A DNA stretch of 32,053 nt from an uncultured bacterium (GTDB lineage: Bacteria > Planctomycetota > GCA-002687715), in the NCBI GenBank assembly GCA_902826835.1, contig CADEGH010000051.1:1-32053 (forward strand), given 5' to 3'. A model generated the notes under the pieces. That model was not told the origin of the DNA. It did not search any database and worked only from the letters and a program-made list of their open reading frames with translations. A program made the translations under genes and the position numbers. Within the stretch, counting starts at the first letter, position 1. Each line of letters starts with the position of its first letter. Positions 7,563 through 15,381 of the stretch are shown in pieces.

Positions 7563-9608
7563 GTGCCAACGCCCGACCATGACCCGAGTCCTTCCTCGTC
7601 GCGACCCAGGCAAGCGGCGGGGCAAGTAGCTCACGCCGCATCGTCGGCCACGGCTGGCAGCGAGGCCCGTTCATGCCGCGGAGGGCGGAGGATCTCGTGG
7701 GACGGCGTTCTCTTGCTGCTCGCGATGATCGCGGTGCCGCTCATCTATCAGCCAGTCTGGAACGCCGGGTTCGTCGACTGGGACGATGACCTCAATTTCG
7801 AACAGACCCCCACCTTCGGCAACTCGATTCGCAATCTCTCCGGTGGATGTTCCGCGAGTCGCACGCCGGGCACTGGACTCCCCTCACCTGGCTGAGCTTT
7901 GCGCTGGAGTATCAGTGGGTGGGACTTTCCGCTCCGAGTTTTCACCGCACCAATATGGCGCTGCACGTCCTAGTTGCGGTCGCCGTCTTTTTCTTCGTTC
8001 GGCGGTTCCTTCAGTGGTCAGCGTCATCGGGCCATTCGACGGCCCGCCCGGATGGGATCGCCGGCCTCTCGGCACTGCTGTTCGCGATTCATCCGCTTCG
8101 AGTCGAGTCCGTGGCCTGGATCACCGAGCGTCGAGATCTCTTGTCCGCCCTGTTCCTCCTTCTCGCGGCGAACGCACAGATCGGCGCCGATCTCGCGGCT
8201 CCCGGGCGGCGCCGGCTTCTGGCTGTGTTTTGGGCGCTGCTTTCGGGGGGCGCCAAGGCGTGGGTGCTGGTGCTGCCGGCCGCTCTGCTTGCCCACGACT
8301 CTGCTCTCCATTTCGCGCAGGGCCGGGGGGAGCCCGTTTCCTTGGCGCCGCCGGCTCCTCGAGAAAATCGGCCTAATCGTGGTCGCGGTGGTCGTGGGGT
8401 TCTTGGCGTGGCGCGCCCAGGGAGACTCGCAGGGTACTCTGCGCGACCTCGCGCAACACGGCGTGTTCGCCCCGGTCCTGCAAGCGGCCTACGGGCTCGT
8501 TTGGTACGTCCACAAGACGATCGTCCCCGTCGGACTTGCCGCTCTCCACGAACTCCCGATTCCGTTCGAGCCGCTGAGCTCACGATTCGTGATCACGGCG
8601 GCCATTGCCCTGGCGGGAGCGCTGCTCTTGGTGAAAGGGAGGCGCAAGGTTCCGTGGTGCTACGGCGCCTTTCTTGCGTACGGCATCATGGTGTCGCCGG
8701 TGTTGGGATTGGTGCAGGCTGGTCCTCAGCTCGTGGCCGATCGATACGCCTACCTCAGCACCCTTCCACTCACGGTGCTGGCAGTCGTACTCGTCAGGCG
8801 ATCTCTCCGGCTCCCCGGCCCCCCCCGTGGGGCGACCCTGTTCTTCCTGGTGGCTGCCGTCTTCGCCCTGGGAATCACGTCGCACCAGCAAGCCCACACT
8901 TGGCAGAGTCCCCTCAGGTTGTGGACACGCGCGGTCGAAGTTCATTCGAACGACGCGTTGCCTTGGCACAATCTCGGTCACGCCCATGTGCAGGCTTCCA
9001 ATCAGGCCGAGGGCGATTCCGAACGTGAACTGGCTCTCACGGCGGCCGAAACCGCCTACTGGAAGAGTCTGAGTCTAAAGCGGCGGCCATCCACTCTGGT
9101 CGGCTTGGCGGTCATCCTCGAGAAGCGCACGAATCGAGCGATCGGAACAAAAGATCGCGAGGCCGCCCTCGGCCAGGCCCTGCAACTCGTAGAGGAAGGA
9201 CTGGACCGTGCCCGCGCCGAAAACCAAGTGCTTCCCCAGTGGATCCTCAACCGTGGCGTCATCCATTTTCACCGTGGCGAACTCGATCAAGCCGTCCGGG
9301 ATTTCGAGCAAGGCGTGAGTTTGCTCCCGACCGACGCGCGCGCCCGCCGGCAACTCATCCAAATTCTCCTCGCCGCCAGCCGGCCTCGCGAAGCGCTCCT
9401 GCCCTTGGAGGTCGCCTTCCGCACCAACGCCACCGATCCCACCCTCTGGAGCTACACAGGGGCGGCGCACGACCTGCTTTCCGAACGTGAGCAAGCTTGT
9501 CTTGCCTACGAAAAAGCGATCTCGCTCCTTCCCCCAACCGACACGGACTCCCTCCCCAACCTGAAGTCCCGCCTCCAATCCCTCCGCGCCCCCCCACCCC
9601 CGAAGTGA
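7563..9608 (+). pseudogene. TMTC-like membrane/TPR protein, two frameshifts
   Basis: Read through two one-base indels this is a 681-residue polytopic protein of the GT-C/TMTC type with C-terminal TPRs. Frame 1 (7563 to about 7840) gives a TM helix and GFVDWDDDLNF, the acidic first-loop motif. Frame 2 (about 7840 to 8326) gives WTPLTWLSFALEY and HPLRVESVAWITERRDLLSA. Frame 1 resumes with RRRLLEKIG, then SPVLGLVQAGPQLVADRYAY and several TPR-like repeats (about residues 440-670). These are the ordered family landmarks, so it is one gene. The first break fits loss of one C from the CC at 7840-7841 (restoring LSRWMF). The second fits one extra G in the G6 at 8325-8330 (restoring GRGSPFPW). The breaks compensate. 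Homopolymer sequencing error and genuine decay are both possible. The family is thought to be protein glycosyltransferases, but the substrate here is unknown. Confidence 0.75.
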
Positions 9609-9946
9609 ATACCCTCTCTCTGCTCGCCCTGATCTACCACTCCTTGGCAATACCCTTCGCCCGAATCCACGACCGAGCGATCTCCGTGTTCTCGGAATCG
9701 TAGTAATTTGTGATTGCGAGTCTCCCAATCCGCCCTCCGCCGCTGGAAACGGACGCCCAACCTCTCAATCGCGAATGTCGATGCTCCGCAGAGTGTCGCC
9801 CGGGCTTCGAACGGTGCCCAACCACGCACCGACCTCCAACCTCGCGTCCATCGGTAGCTCTCCTCGGCAATGTGCCCTGATGGAGGACCATGGAAAGCCG
9901 CCTCTGGCGAGCCGCCTCCTCAAAGTAGAGAGGATCGCCAACACAA
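9609..9946. other. Intergenic stretch left of the island
   Basis: I find no supported gene. A minus-strand frame of 80 codons (9765-10007) ends in a plausible-looking tail but runs through the terminator hairpin and the att-like core, so I do not accept it. The stretch is probably the ancestral chromosome downstream of tRNA-Pro before the island was inserted. Confidence 0.45.
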
Positions 9947-9983
9947 AACGGCGGACGACAAGGGAAGCTTGTCGGCCGCCGTT
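9947..9983 (-). terminator. Strong Rho-independent terminator, probably the displaced tRNA-Pro terminator
   Basis: Arms 9947-9962 and 9968-9983 pair over 16 positions with one mismatch around a five-base loop. Read on the minus strand, the stem is followed at once by TTTTGTGTT, so it terminates minus-strand transcription. It lies three bases from the att-like core at 9987-10001, whose sequence equals the tRNA-Pro 3' end with one mismatch. No minus-strand gene ends within reach on its upstream side (the nearest is the AbiEii gene, whose stop is about 500 bases away). The simplest reading is that it once followed tRNA-Pro directly. Confidence 0.7.
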
Positions 9984-9986
9984 GCC

Positions 9987-10001
9987 GTCGGGGCAAGAGG
10001 A
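9987..10001. repeat. att-like core copy 1 (left island boundary)
   Basis: GTCGGGGCAAGAGGA, one mismatch to the tRNA-Pro 3' end copy at 17390-17404. Its left flank is chromosomal (the terminator); its right flank (CGCCACTAGAATTTTT) matches the right flank of the copy at 13804, so it has the form B-core-P', a left attachment junction. Confidence 0.65.
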
Positions 10002-10087
10002 CGCCACTAGAATTTTTGCTCAAGGCCGTCGGCACGTGGGCACCGAAGGAGGCGAGTTTGGTGGATGCAGCATCTCCAGTCTTCTGA
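9992..10087 (+). pseudogene. Remnant of a serine recombinase C-terminus
   Basis: Thirty-one codons reading GKRTPLEFLLKAVGTWAPKE and ending in TGA at 10085-10087. The segment G-K/N-R-T-P-L-E-(F/L)-x(2-4)-V-x-x-W matches the end of the recombinase pseudogene at about 13808-13855 (GNRTPLELFTVKVRGW). Nothing upstream belongs to a recombinase, so this is only the part of the gene lying right of the att core. It is left-junction debris rather than an expressed gene. Confidence 0.6.
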
Positions 10088-10346
10088 TCAACTTAGAACT
10101 CGTATGCCGTCCCGAGGCATCGTCACCGATCGGTCCAAAATGGCGGTCAAGGTCACGAAGGAGAACCCGGAAGGGACAAAGAAGACCGCCTTCTTCCTGC
10201 GGGCCTTATTCAAGAAGCAGGGCGTTCGCGCCCGGCGAATTCAGTCGCCGGGCGCTGCCCTTCGGCAGCCGTGCATGAACCGCACAACGCGCAATCGCGA
10301 CACTGACCGGGAGGAATCTGGTTAACTGCCTTTCAACTCCGTTCGT
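10088..10346. other. Intergenic stretch with a perfect 11-bp hairpin
   Basis: Perfect arms GCGCCCGGCGA (10228-10238) and TCGCCGGGCGC (10245-10255) surround a six-base loop containing part of an EcoRI site. No T tract follows on either strand, so it is not a classical terminator. A plus-strand frame starting at 10140 (MAVKVTKENPEGTKK) runs into it and has no family resemblance that I can see. Confidence 0.5.
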
Positions 10347-10493
10347 ATGACGCCGGACCTGTTGGCGCATACGATTCGCATCTGGTCCCCGCGCTATGGA
10401 GGGCCGCTTTCGCCCGAGGAGTCAGTAGAAAGACTGCGCGCCGTGGGCTACCTCCTCGCGGCGCTTCGGCCGGGTAGGTCGGCGTCACAATAG
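10347..10493 (+). CDS. Small ORF, 48 aa, island-associated
   Basis: Starts MTPDLLAHTIRIWSPRYGGP and ends with a helical stretch (EESVERLRAVGYLLAALRPG). The pattern, I/L-x-x-T-I-x-(I/V)-W-x-P-R-x-x-x-x-L-(S/T)-x-E(D/E)-(S/A), resembles short proteins often found beside recombinases and plasmid or phage-like cargo, but I cannot name a family. The third codon positions are GC-rich, as in neighbouring genes. The last nine bases overlap the end of the convergent AbiEii gene. I see no ribosome-binding site before the ATG. It is a tentative gene. Confidence 0.45.
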   Translation: MTPDLLAHTIRIWSPRYGGPLSPEESVERLRAVGYLLAALRPGRSASQ

Positions 10494-11447
10494 GTCGCGC
10501 AAGACGATGAACCTTGCCTGGACGTCCGCCCACGCCGGATAGGCTCCGAAACAGAGGATGCCGCATTGTCGCTCGTACTCCCTCGCGATGGTCCGGCCGA
10601 GTTCCTCCGGCGGGAAGAGCGCGTCGCTCCTGGCGAAGCTCATGCCTTCGGGATGCGCGTAGTCCCTGGAGAAGTGCTCGCGGCTGATGGCGTCGTAGTC
10701 GGTCTTGATGGCGCCGTACTCCGGCGATTCGAGCATGGCGCGCACCTCGGGCTCGCCGGCCAGCTGATAGAGGTCATAGTAGTGGCGGGCATAGCCGCCG
10801 ATCGGGCGGCGCTCGCGCTTGAGCAGCTCGATCTTGCCGTGGATGGCGAACATCTTCTCGACGAAGGTGCGCCGGAAGTGGAGGAGCCGCATGGGAAACG
10901 GCCCTTCGTCCTCGGCACCGAGCGTCTGCCCGGTGTCGGCGAGGAATTCCCCGAGATATGAGTACAGGTGCCTCTCGGCGGTGGGCTCACGGCCGCTCGC
11001 CGTTCCGGATTCCAGCAATACGCGCCCGACGAGGTCGGCGGGGCTGCTGAAGCGCTGGCCGTAGGCAAACCAGTCGCTGCGCCCGAACCCGCCGATGGTG
11101 TGGCCTTCCTCCTCCATGAAGGTCAGCGCCGGATGACGGCCGATAGCGTCGCGCAAGCGCTTCAGCTCGCGATCGATGGCCTTCTTGCCGAGCTGCGGGG
11201 AGAAGGCCAGCGGGTCGAGGAAGAGGTCGATGTCCTCCGAGAAGCGGTGGATCAGGTTCCACCCTTTGGAGAGGCTGGTGCCGCCCTTGAAGATGACCTT
11301 GTCGGAAGCGGTGGCGGCGATGATGCGCAGCGCTTCGGTGACGTAATAGTCCTTCTCGATGATGGCTGGACGGAGGCCCCGTGCGCGGAAGTGCTCTTCG
11401 GCGCGCAGGATCGCCTGCTCGAAATCCGGATGCTCAAACAGGCGCAT
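10485..11447 (-). CDS. abiEii: AbiEii/AbiGii-family nucleotidyltransferase toxin
   Basis: A 320-residue protein with the polymerase-beta-like nucleotidyltransferase signature of AbiEii toxins: KGGTSLSKGW (residues 54-63), then RFSEDIDLFLD (68-78) carrying the metal-binding acidic residues D72 and D74. The EKDYYVTEAL segment (31-40) just before it is also typical. Characterised AbiEii-type toxins transfer nucleotides onto RNA (for example tRNA acceptor ends) and stop growth when the antitoxin is lost, giving abortive infection. The exact target here is unknown. The start overlaps the upstream antitoxin gene by 14 bases, which supports coupled translation; an upstream in-frame GTG at 11451-11453 is possible. 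The frame is open to 11675 only as a shadow of the antitoxin. All key residues look intact. Confidence 0.88.
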   Translation of the reverse strand: MRLFEHPDFEQAILRAEEHFRARGLRPAIIEKDYYVTEALRIIAATASDKVIFKGGTSLSKGWNLIHRFSEDIDLFLDPLAFSPQLGKKAIDRELKRLRDAIGRHPALTFMEEEGHTIGGFGRSDWFAYGQRFSSPADLVGRVLLESGTASGREPTAERHLYSYLGEFLADTGQTLGAEDEGPFPMRLLHFRRTFVEKMFAIHGKIELLKRERRPIGGYARHYYDLYQLAGEPEVRAMLESPEYGAIKTDYDAISREHFSRDYAHPEGMSFARSDALFPPEELGRTIAREYERQCGILCFGAYPAWADVQARFIVLRDLL

Positions 11448-12189
11448 GCGCACCCTGCTTCCTTGCCTGCCATGCCCCGGCGTTGGGCAGCACGGAGAAC
11501 ATGCCGAAGTCGAACCGCGAGAGCGAGTTGATGGATTCGCGCAGAGGCTTGAGGGAATAGGGCGGTTTCCCGAGTTGATCGCCGAGTGCTCCGAGCAGGG
11601 CCCGGACGCGCGGAGGTTCGGTTCCTGCGACGCCGAGGAGCCGGCGGAATGTTCCCCTTTCGGAGAGCAGGGCAAGAGTTCTTTCGACAGTCTCTTCGGG
11701 AGAAAGCTCGCTCGCCTCGCCGCGGCGGCGCAGGAAGTCGAGCAGCGCGGCGTCGGTGTCGCTGAGGGTCGCCCAGGCTTCGGGCCTACGGGTATGAACT
11801 ACGGCATCCTCACCCACGAGCTTGCGCGGCAGGCTCATGGCGCTGGTCGCGATTTCGCGGCGGCCGGCGGTCTGAGTGGAAAACCCCAGGAGGTTGGCGG
11901 CGGCGGTGCCCGACGGGAAGAGCGGCTTGCCCGCGGCGGCGAGCCTGTGGACGGAGGCCGGGTTCGGCCGGCTGCGGCCGAAGGCCGTTTGCCGTGTACG
12001 GTAGTAGACCCCCTTGCTCAGACGTTCGATCTCACCGGCCCGCGCCAGGCGGGAGAGGGCCTGGGCCACGGCCGAGAAGGACTGGCCGCGGAAGTCCTCC
12101 AGCCGCCACACGCGCTCGCCCCCGCGCGCGATGCGCTGGCGGACGAGCCGGGCAGTGGCTCGGGAAGGGCTTGCGGGACGGAGCGCCAT
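11434..12189 (-). CDS. abiEi: AbiEi-like (DUF6088) antitoxin and repressor
   Basis: A 251-residue protein whose first 65 residues form a winged-helix domain (MALRPASPSRATARLVRQRI, then SAVAQALSRLARAGEIERLS and KGVYY), the pattern of AbiEi/DUF6088 antitoxins. The C-terminal part (about 80-250), which would neutralise the toxin, includes FPSGTAAANLLGFSTQTAGR. AbiEi proteins bind inverted repeats in their own promoter. A 32-bp palindrome lies 30 bases upstream (12219-12250), consistent with autoregulation. I chose the ATG at 12187-12189, just before the winged helix. The frame's earlier ATG at 12225 lies in the palindrome. Gene order antitoxin-toxin with a short overlap is standard for type IV systems. 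Confidence 0.82.
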   Translation of the reverse strand: MALRPASPSRATARLVRQRIARGGERVWRLEDFRGQSFSAVAQALSRLARAGEIERLSKGVYYRTRQTAFGRSRPNPASVHRLAAAGKPLFPSGTAAANLLGFSTQTAGRREIATSAMSLPRKLVGEDAVVHTRRPEAWATLSDTDAALLDFLRRRGEASELSPEETVERTLALLSERGTFRRLLGVAGTEPPRVRALLGALGDQLGKPPYSLKPLRESINSLSRFDFGMFSVLPNAGAWQARKQGAHAPV

Positions 12190-12196
12190 GATCCCA

Positions 12197-12225
12197 AGTC
12201 TGCCTGCTTGTGAGCGACATGTCAA
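12197..12225 (-). promoter_or_regulatory. Candidate abiE promoter overlapping the operator
   Basis: On the minus strand a perfect -35 TTGACA (12220-12225) sits within the palindrome, and after 17 bases comes CAGACT (12197-12202), a weak -10 with three of six consensus bases. Transcription would begin at about the ATG of abiEi (12189), giving a leaderless message. A repressor bound to the palindrome would block this -35 directly. Confidence 0.45.
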
Positions 12226-12250
12226 GTTTTTTTGTTACAAAACTTGACAT
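12219..12250. promoter_or_regulatory. 32-bp palindromic operator upstream of abiEi
   Basis: Arms ATGTCAAGTTTT (12219-12230) and AAAACTTGACAT (12239-12250) are perfect inverted complements around an eight-base spacer. Each arm carries TTGACA reading outward. The position directly upstream of an AbiEi-type repressor and the perfect symmetry argue for an autoregulatory operator. It is AT-rich, unlike its surroundings. Confidence 0.75.
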
Positions 12251-13756
12251 AAGCGATTCCAGGAACGGGTCCCTCCTGGGTAGAATCCTGGCGCGGAAAG
12301 CATGATTTGTGGTGGTCGTCCCTTCCAGGGTGCCATGAGACGATTCGTAGCGCTCGCGCGGGTCAGCAACTGGGAGCAGGAACGGGATGGGTTTTCCCGG
12401 GTGGTCCAGGAGGATGGGCTCAGGCATCACGCCGCCCCGGCGGGCGGCGAGGGCGTCCGCCTTTTCCGGATCGCGGAGACGGCGAGCAAGCACGAGGGGC
12501 GCAAGACGTTTCGCGAACTGCTCGCCTACGCCAAGGGACATGCGGGCGTGCTCGACGGGCTGATCTTCTTCAAGCTCGACCTGGCGGCGCGCAACCTGAT
12601 CGATCATGTCGAGTTGGAGAGGCTCGAAAGCAAGTATGATCTCGCCTTCATCTCGGTCTCGCAGCCGACGGAAAACACGCCGGCCGGGCGCATGATGCGC
12701 CGGACGCTCGCCAACATGTCCGCCTTCTGCACCGAGCCGCAGGCGCTCGACGTCAACGAAGGGCAGACACGGCGCGTCCGGGAGGGCCGGTTCCCGGGCA
12801 AGGCGCGCTACGGTTACCGAGAAGTACGGGTGGACGGCCGGTCGATCGCCGAGGTCGATCCTTCCGCGGCGGCGAACGTCATGCTCATCTTCAACCCTTA
12901 AGCCTATGAGCCGCTCACGCTCGGTGCGCTCCGCGACCGGATCCACGCCGAGGGCGTCGCCTACCGAGTGGCGATCTCGCGCTTCACCCGAAGCAAGCTC
13001 CACGGCATCCTCACCGACCGCTCCTCCATCGGCGAGGTCGAATTCCGGGGCCAGTGGTACCAAGGGAAGCAGTCCCCGCTCGTCGAACGCGCGACGTGGG
13101 AGCGCGCGCAGGCTACTCGGCGGTCACTCGTACCACGCGTATGAGATGGCCTATGCCGGAGAGCTAATGTGTTGCGCGCATTCCGGGCGCATGGTCACCG
13201 GCGAGCGGAAGATCAAGCGCACGAAGTCGGGCGATCATTCCTACAGCTATTACCGGTGCAGCGGGTACAACACGGCGGACCACCCCCGCGTGCGCGTCCG
13301 AGAGGCGGAGCTGGATCGCCAGATGCTCGCCACCTTCGACCGGATGAAAGTCGCGGGCCCGGACGCCCGGGACTGGCTGCGCGAAGTGCTCGCTGCGCAG
13401 ACCTGTGACGCCCAGGCAGATACCGGTGCGCAGCGCGAGGAGCTGATGCGACAGTCGACGCTGATCGTCGGGCAGCAGGACCGACTGCTCAACCTCCATA
13501 TCGGGGGCGGCATCGACGAGACGACGTTCGCGGCCAAGAGCACGGAGCTTCGCAACCGGATGGCGTCGATCAAGTTGCAGCTCGACGTTCTCGACCACTC
13601 GTACGATGCGACGGCGGATCTCGCCGGCAAGGTGTTTGAATTCACACAAACGCTGCGGGAGCGGTGTGTTAGTGCGGGCTACACTGCGAAGCACCGCATC
13701 CTGGAAATCCTCCGGTTGTGCCGCGCCCTCGATGGCGCAACTCTCCTCCCTAAAAT

Positions 13757-13793
13757 GAGAAAGCCCTTCGCCGCGCTCGCCGAAGGGCTTCTC
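13757..13793 (+). repeat. Terminator-like hairpin inside the recombinase 3' end
   Basis: GAGAAAGCCCTTCG and CGAAGGGCTTCTC pair over 13 positions with a single bulged A. It encodes recombinase residues MRKPFAALAEGLL and forms the left part of a 62-base block (13757-13818) that matches 17343-17404 without gaps at 54 of 62 positions by hand count. Confidence 0.7.
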
Positions 13794-13803
13794 TCGAACC
13801 ACA

Positions 13804-13818
13804 GTCGAGGCAATAGGA
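13804..13818. repeat. att-like core copy 2 (internal P|P' junction)
   Basis: GTCGAGGCAATAGGA within the recombinase 3' end. Its left flank matches the left flank of the tRNA copy at 17390, and its right flank (CGCCATTAGAACTTTT) matches the right flank of copy 1, so it combines both element arms. Confidence 0.6.
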
Positions 13819-14067
13819 CGCCATTAGAACTTTTCACAGTGAAAGTACGCGGCTGGGGCGCCGACGAGAGACGTGCGGTGGCGTTAATAAGGCTCGGAAT
13901 CGGAGGCTTTCAGGGCAATTGCCGCGCTTCGTGATCCGAATACGCCGCCGGACACTGGCGGCTCAAGAGCCCACTGGCGTCTCGTAGCGGATGGCCTTTT
14001 TTCGTAGCAGCATGTCATAGTCACCCCGCCCACAAATTCAGGGCAAGTCTAAAGGTAGGTACGCCAG

Positions 14068-14556
14068 ATGAAAGAACTCAAATACATACCGCGAGTGAGC
14101 GACAGCCAGGTGACCTTCGGTGTGCGTCTTGGTCTCGACTTCCAAGGATGCACCGTCTCAGTTGCTGCAGCGCGCATCGAGGACGCGATCGATGCCGGAT
14201 TCCGAGGGAAAACGACGATGGGGAGCCCCACGGAGAAGCAGATCAAGCTTGCCGCGAAGTTTGGCTACGACATCTCACGCTTGAGTCGCAGGGAGGGCCA
14301 TGCCGTGATCGACGACTTGATGACCGAGCTGAATCATGAGGCGATCGAAGCTTGGGCGTTGGCTCCCGGTATCACGGTGGTGAACGTCCATGACAACCTC
14401 AGGACGGCACAGGTCATCTCCTCCATACAACCAGACGGGACCGTGTACTTCCGTGGCGGCAACGGTCGGCGCGCTTGGGCTCGAAACCTCCGGCTCCTTG
14501 TGGTGCAGGCGCTCGAGCGTGGTGACTGGCCAGCACTTAGGGCACCGCTGAAGTAA
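14068..14556 (+). CDS. Conserved hypothetical protein with TEKQ-type helical motif (162 aa)
   Basis: Begins MKELKYIPRVSDSQVTFGVR. Residues about 52-80 read GSPTEKQIKLAAKFGYDISR and then SRREGHAVIDDLM. This T-x-K-Q-x(4)-A-x-x-(L/F)-G-x-(D)-x(4)-(S/T)-R-x-(E)-(A/G)-x-x-x-(I)-D pattern is a short helical, SAP/HeH-like motif seen in DNA-associated proteins. The rest (GITVVNVHDNLRTAQVISSI, QPDGTVYFRGGNGRRAWARN) looks like a beta-rich domain. I recognise it only as a conserved hypothetical protein likely to travel with mobile elements. It starts 133 bases after the recombinase pseudogene, between att-like copies 2 and 3, so it belongs to the second module. A decayed relative of its 3' end may lie at about 16850-16985. 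Function unknown; DNA binding is a guess. Confidence 0.7.
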   Translation: MKELKYIPRVSDSQVTFGVRLGLDFQGCTVSVAAARIEDAIDAGFRGKTTMGSPTEKQIKLAAKFGYDISRLSRREGHAVIDDLMTELNHEAIEAWALAPGITVVNVHDNLRTAQVISSIQPDGTVYFRGGNGRRAWARNLRLLVVQALERGDWPALRAPLK

Positions 14557-14762
14557 GCTTTCCGGCCGACGAAGCGCTCCCCATTCATGCCGAGTTTGCA
14601 GTCTTGACGCTCGTTGCCTGGCTTCGATTCACGAATAATCACTTCTCATCAAATGCGATCTCCACCTTCCGAGAGGAGGTGCCCCGTGCTCTGATCCGCA
14701 TTGAGCACGGTCGCTCACCGAAACATGGGGTGGTACGCTTCCTGCACCGTGTGAGCCGGCCT

Positions 14763-14954
14763 CTAGTTTTGGGCTGCGTCGGAACCGAAGGGCCAGTGAG
14801 CAGTCGGCGGACGCTCTCCGGCGACCACATCCTCCCGCAAGTACCGCTTCACCGTCTGCCGCGATACCGAGAGCCTGCGCGCCACCTCACGGATCGACAC
14901 CCCTTGCCTGCGCACCATGTACCGGATCGTGCACACTTCATCCATGACCAGCAT
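14763..14954 (-). pseudogene. IS21-like transposase (IstA) N-terminal fragment
   Basis: About 50 residues of an IS21-type IstA N-terminus: MLVMDEVCTIRYMVRRQGVS followed by a helix-turn-helix, IREVARRLSVSRQTVKRYL. The fragment then loses similarity near GERPPTAHW and stops. IstA is normally about 400-500 residues with a DDE domain, and an IstB ATPase gene follows; neither is here. It is therefore the 5' scar of an insertion sequence truncated by a later rearrangement. It lies between att-like copies 2 and 3. An 8-bp perfect hairpin (GACCGCCG/CGGCGGTC, 14966-14987) sits just upstream of its start. Confidence 0.7.
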
Positions 14955-15381
14955 CCTCCGATGAAGACCGCCGACAACACGGCGGTCAAGTGGGGGGGTG
15001 GGTGAGTTTCAGAGCGATTTCACCAGGCGGGGGCGCCGGGGGGCTTTCTGGGGGCGAAAGTCGAGGCAAGGGGCTGCCATTGGAACTTCTCAATGTACGC
15101 GTGGGTGGGCGCATCGGCTGCCCCGGCACGGGCTCTCTTTGCTTGTCGGACTCAGTTGACCAGACTCAGGGACCACGGATAGGCTCCGCCCGCGCCTTGA
15201 GTCATGCAGAGGATGCAAAGTTGACATTGATCGTGGCTACAAGCTATCCGACGAAACGAATAGGATCGGTTGCGCTCGTTCGCGAGCACTCTCGAAGTTC
15301 GCTCGGAGGCCTGCGCTGCGACGGTGTCCTGAGTCCAGAGGCATGGACCCACGAGCTTGCAAGGACGACGCCGATCATGCC
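14955..15381. other. Island spacer with a recombinase C-terminal scar
   Basis: No complete gene. At about 15055-15110 the plus strand reads ESRGKGLPLELLNVRVGG, clearly related to the recombinase tail SRGNRTPLELFTVKVRG. Upstream, about 15028-15060 resembles the hairpin arm of the recombinase 3' end in decayed form (22 of 33 bases by hand). From 15120 to 15381 I see nothing supported. Confidence 0.55.
15060..15074. repeat. att-like core copy 3
   Basis: GTCGAGGCAAGGGGC, followed by TGCCATTGGAACTTCTCA, which parallels the right flank of copy 2. Its left flank is a degenerate version of the recombinase arm. It separates the second and third modules of the island. Confidence 0.5.

Larger units (their letters stand above)
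12335..13934 (+). pseudogene. Large serine recombinase, disrupted by a nonsense codon and a frameshift
   Basis: The N-terminal resolvase domain begins MRRFVALARVSNWEQERDGF with the catalytic Ser at residue 11, followed by FRIAETASKHEGRKTFRELL and SQPTENTPAGRMMRRTLANM. A TAA at 12899-12901 interrupts the frame where NVMLIFNP is followed directly by AYEPLTLGALRDRIHAEGVA. The same frame then continues through the recombinase domain (KLHGILTDRSSIGEVEFRGQ) to about 13114. At 13115 the reading shifts to the frame giving GGHSYHAYEMAYAGELMCCAH, the Cys-containing zinc-ribbon-like region, and a long C-terminal helix (QQDRLLNL, MASIKLQLDVLD). Family proteins read through all these parts, so both lesions are inactivating unless they are sequencing errors. 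The 3' end contains an att-like core (13804-13818). The truncated N-terminal product (188 residues) keeps only part of the DNA-binding machinery. Confidence 0.85.

Noticed and set aside
9765..10007. Minus-strand 80-codon frame at the left boundary
   Set aside because: It crosses the att-like core and the terminator hairpin and shows no recognisable protein features.
10485..11675. N-terminal extension of the AbiEii gene to 11675
   Set aside because: The extra 76 codons overlap the antitoxin gene in another frame and have a Ser/Pro/Cys-rich, non-family composition.
12239..12290. Recombinase promoter using the right arm TTGACA
   Set aside because: At the 17-base spacing the sequence is GGGTCC, not a -10; TAGAAT lies 31 bases away, too far.
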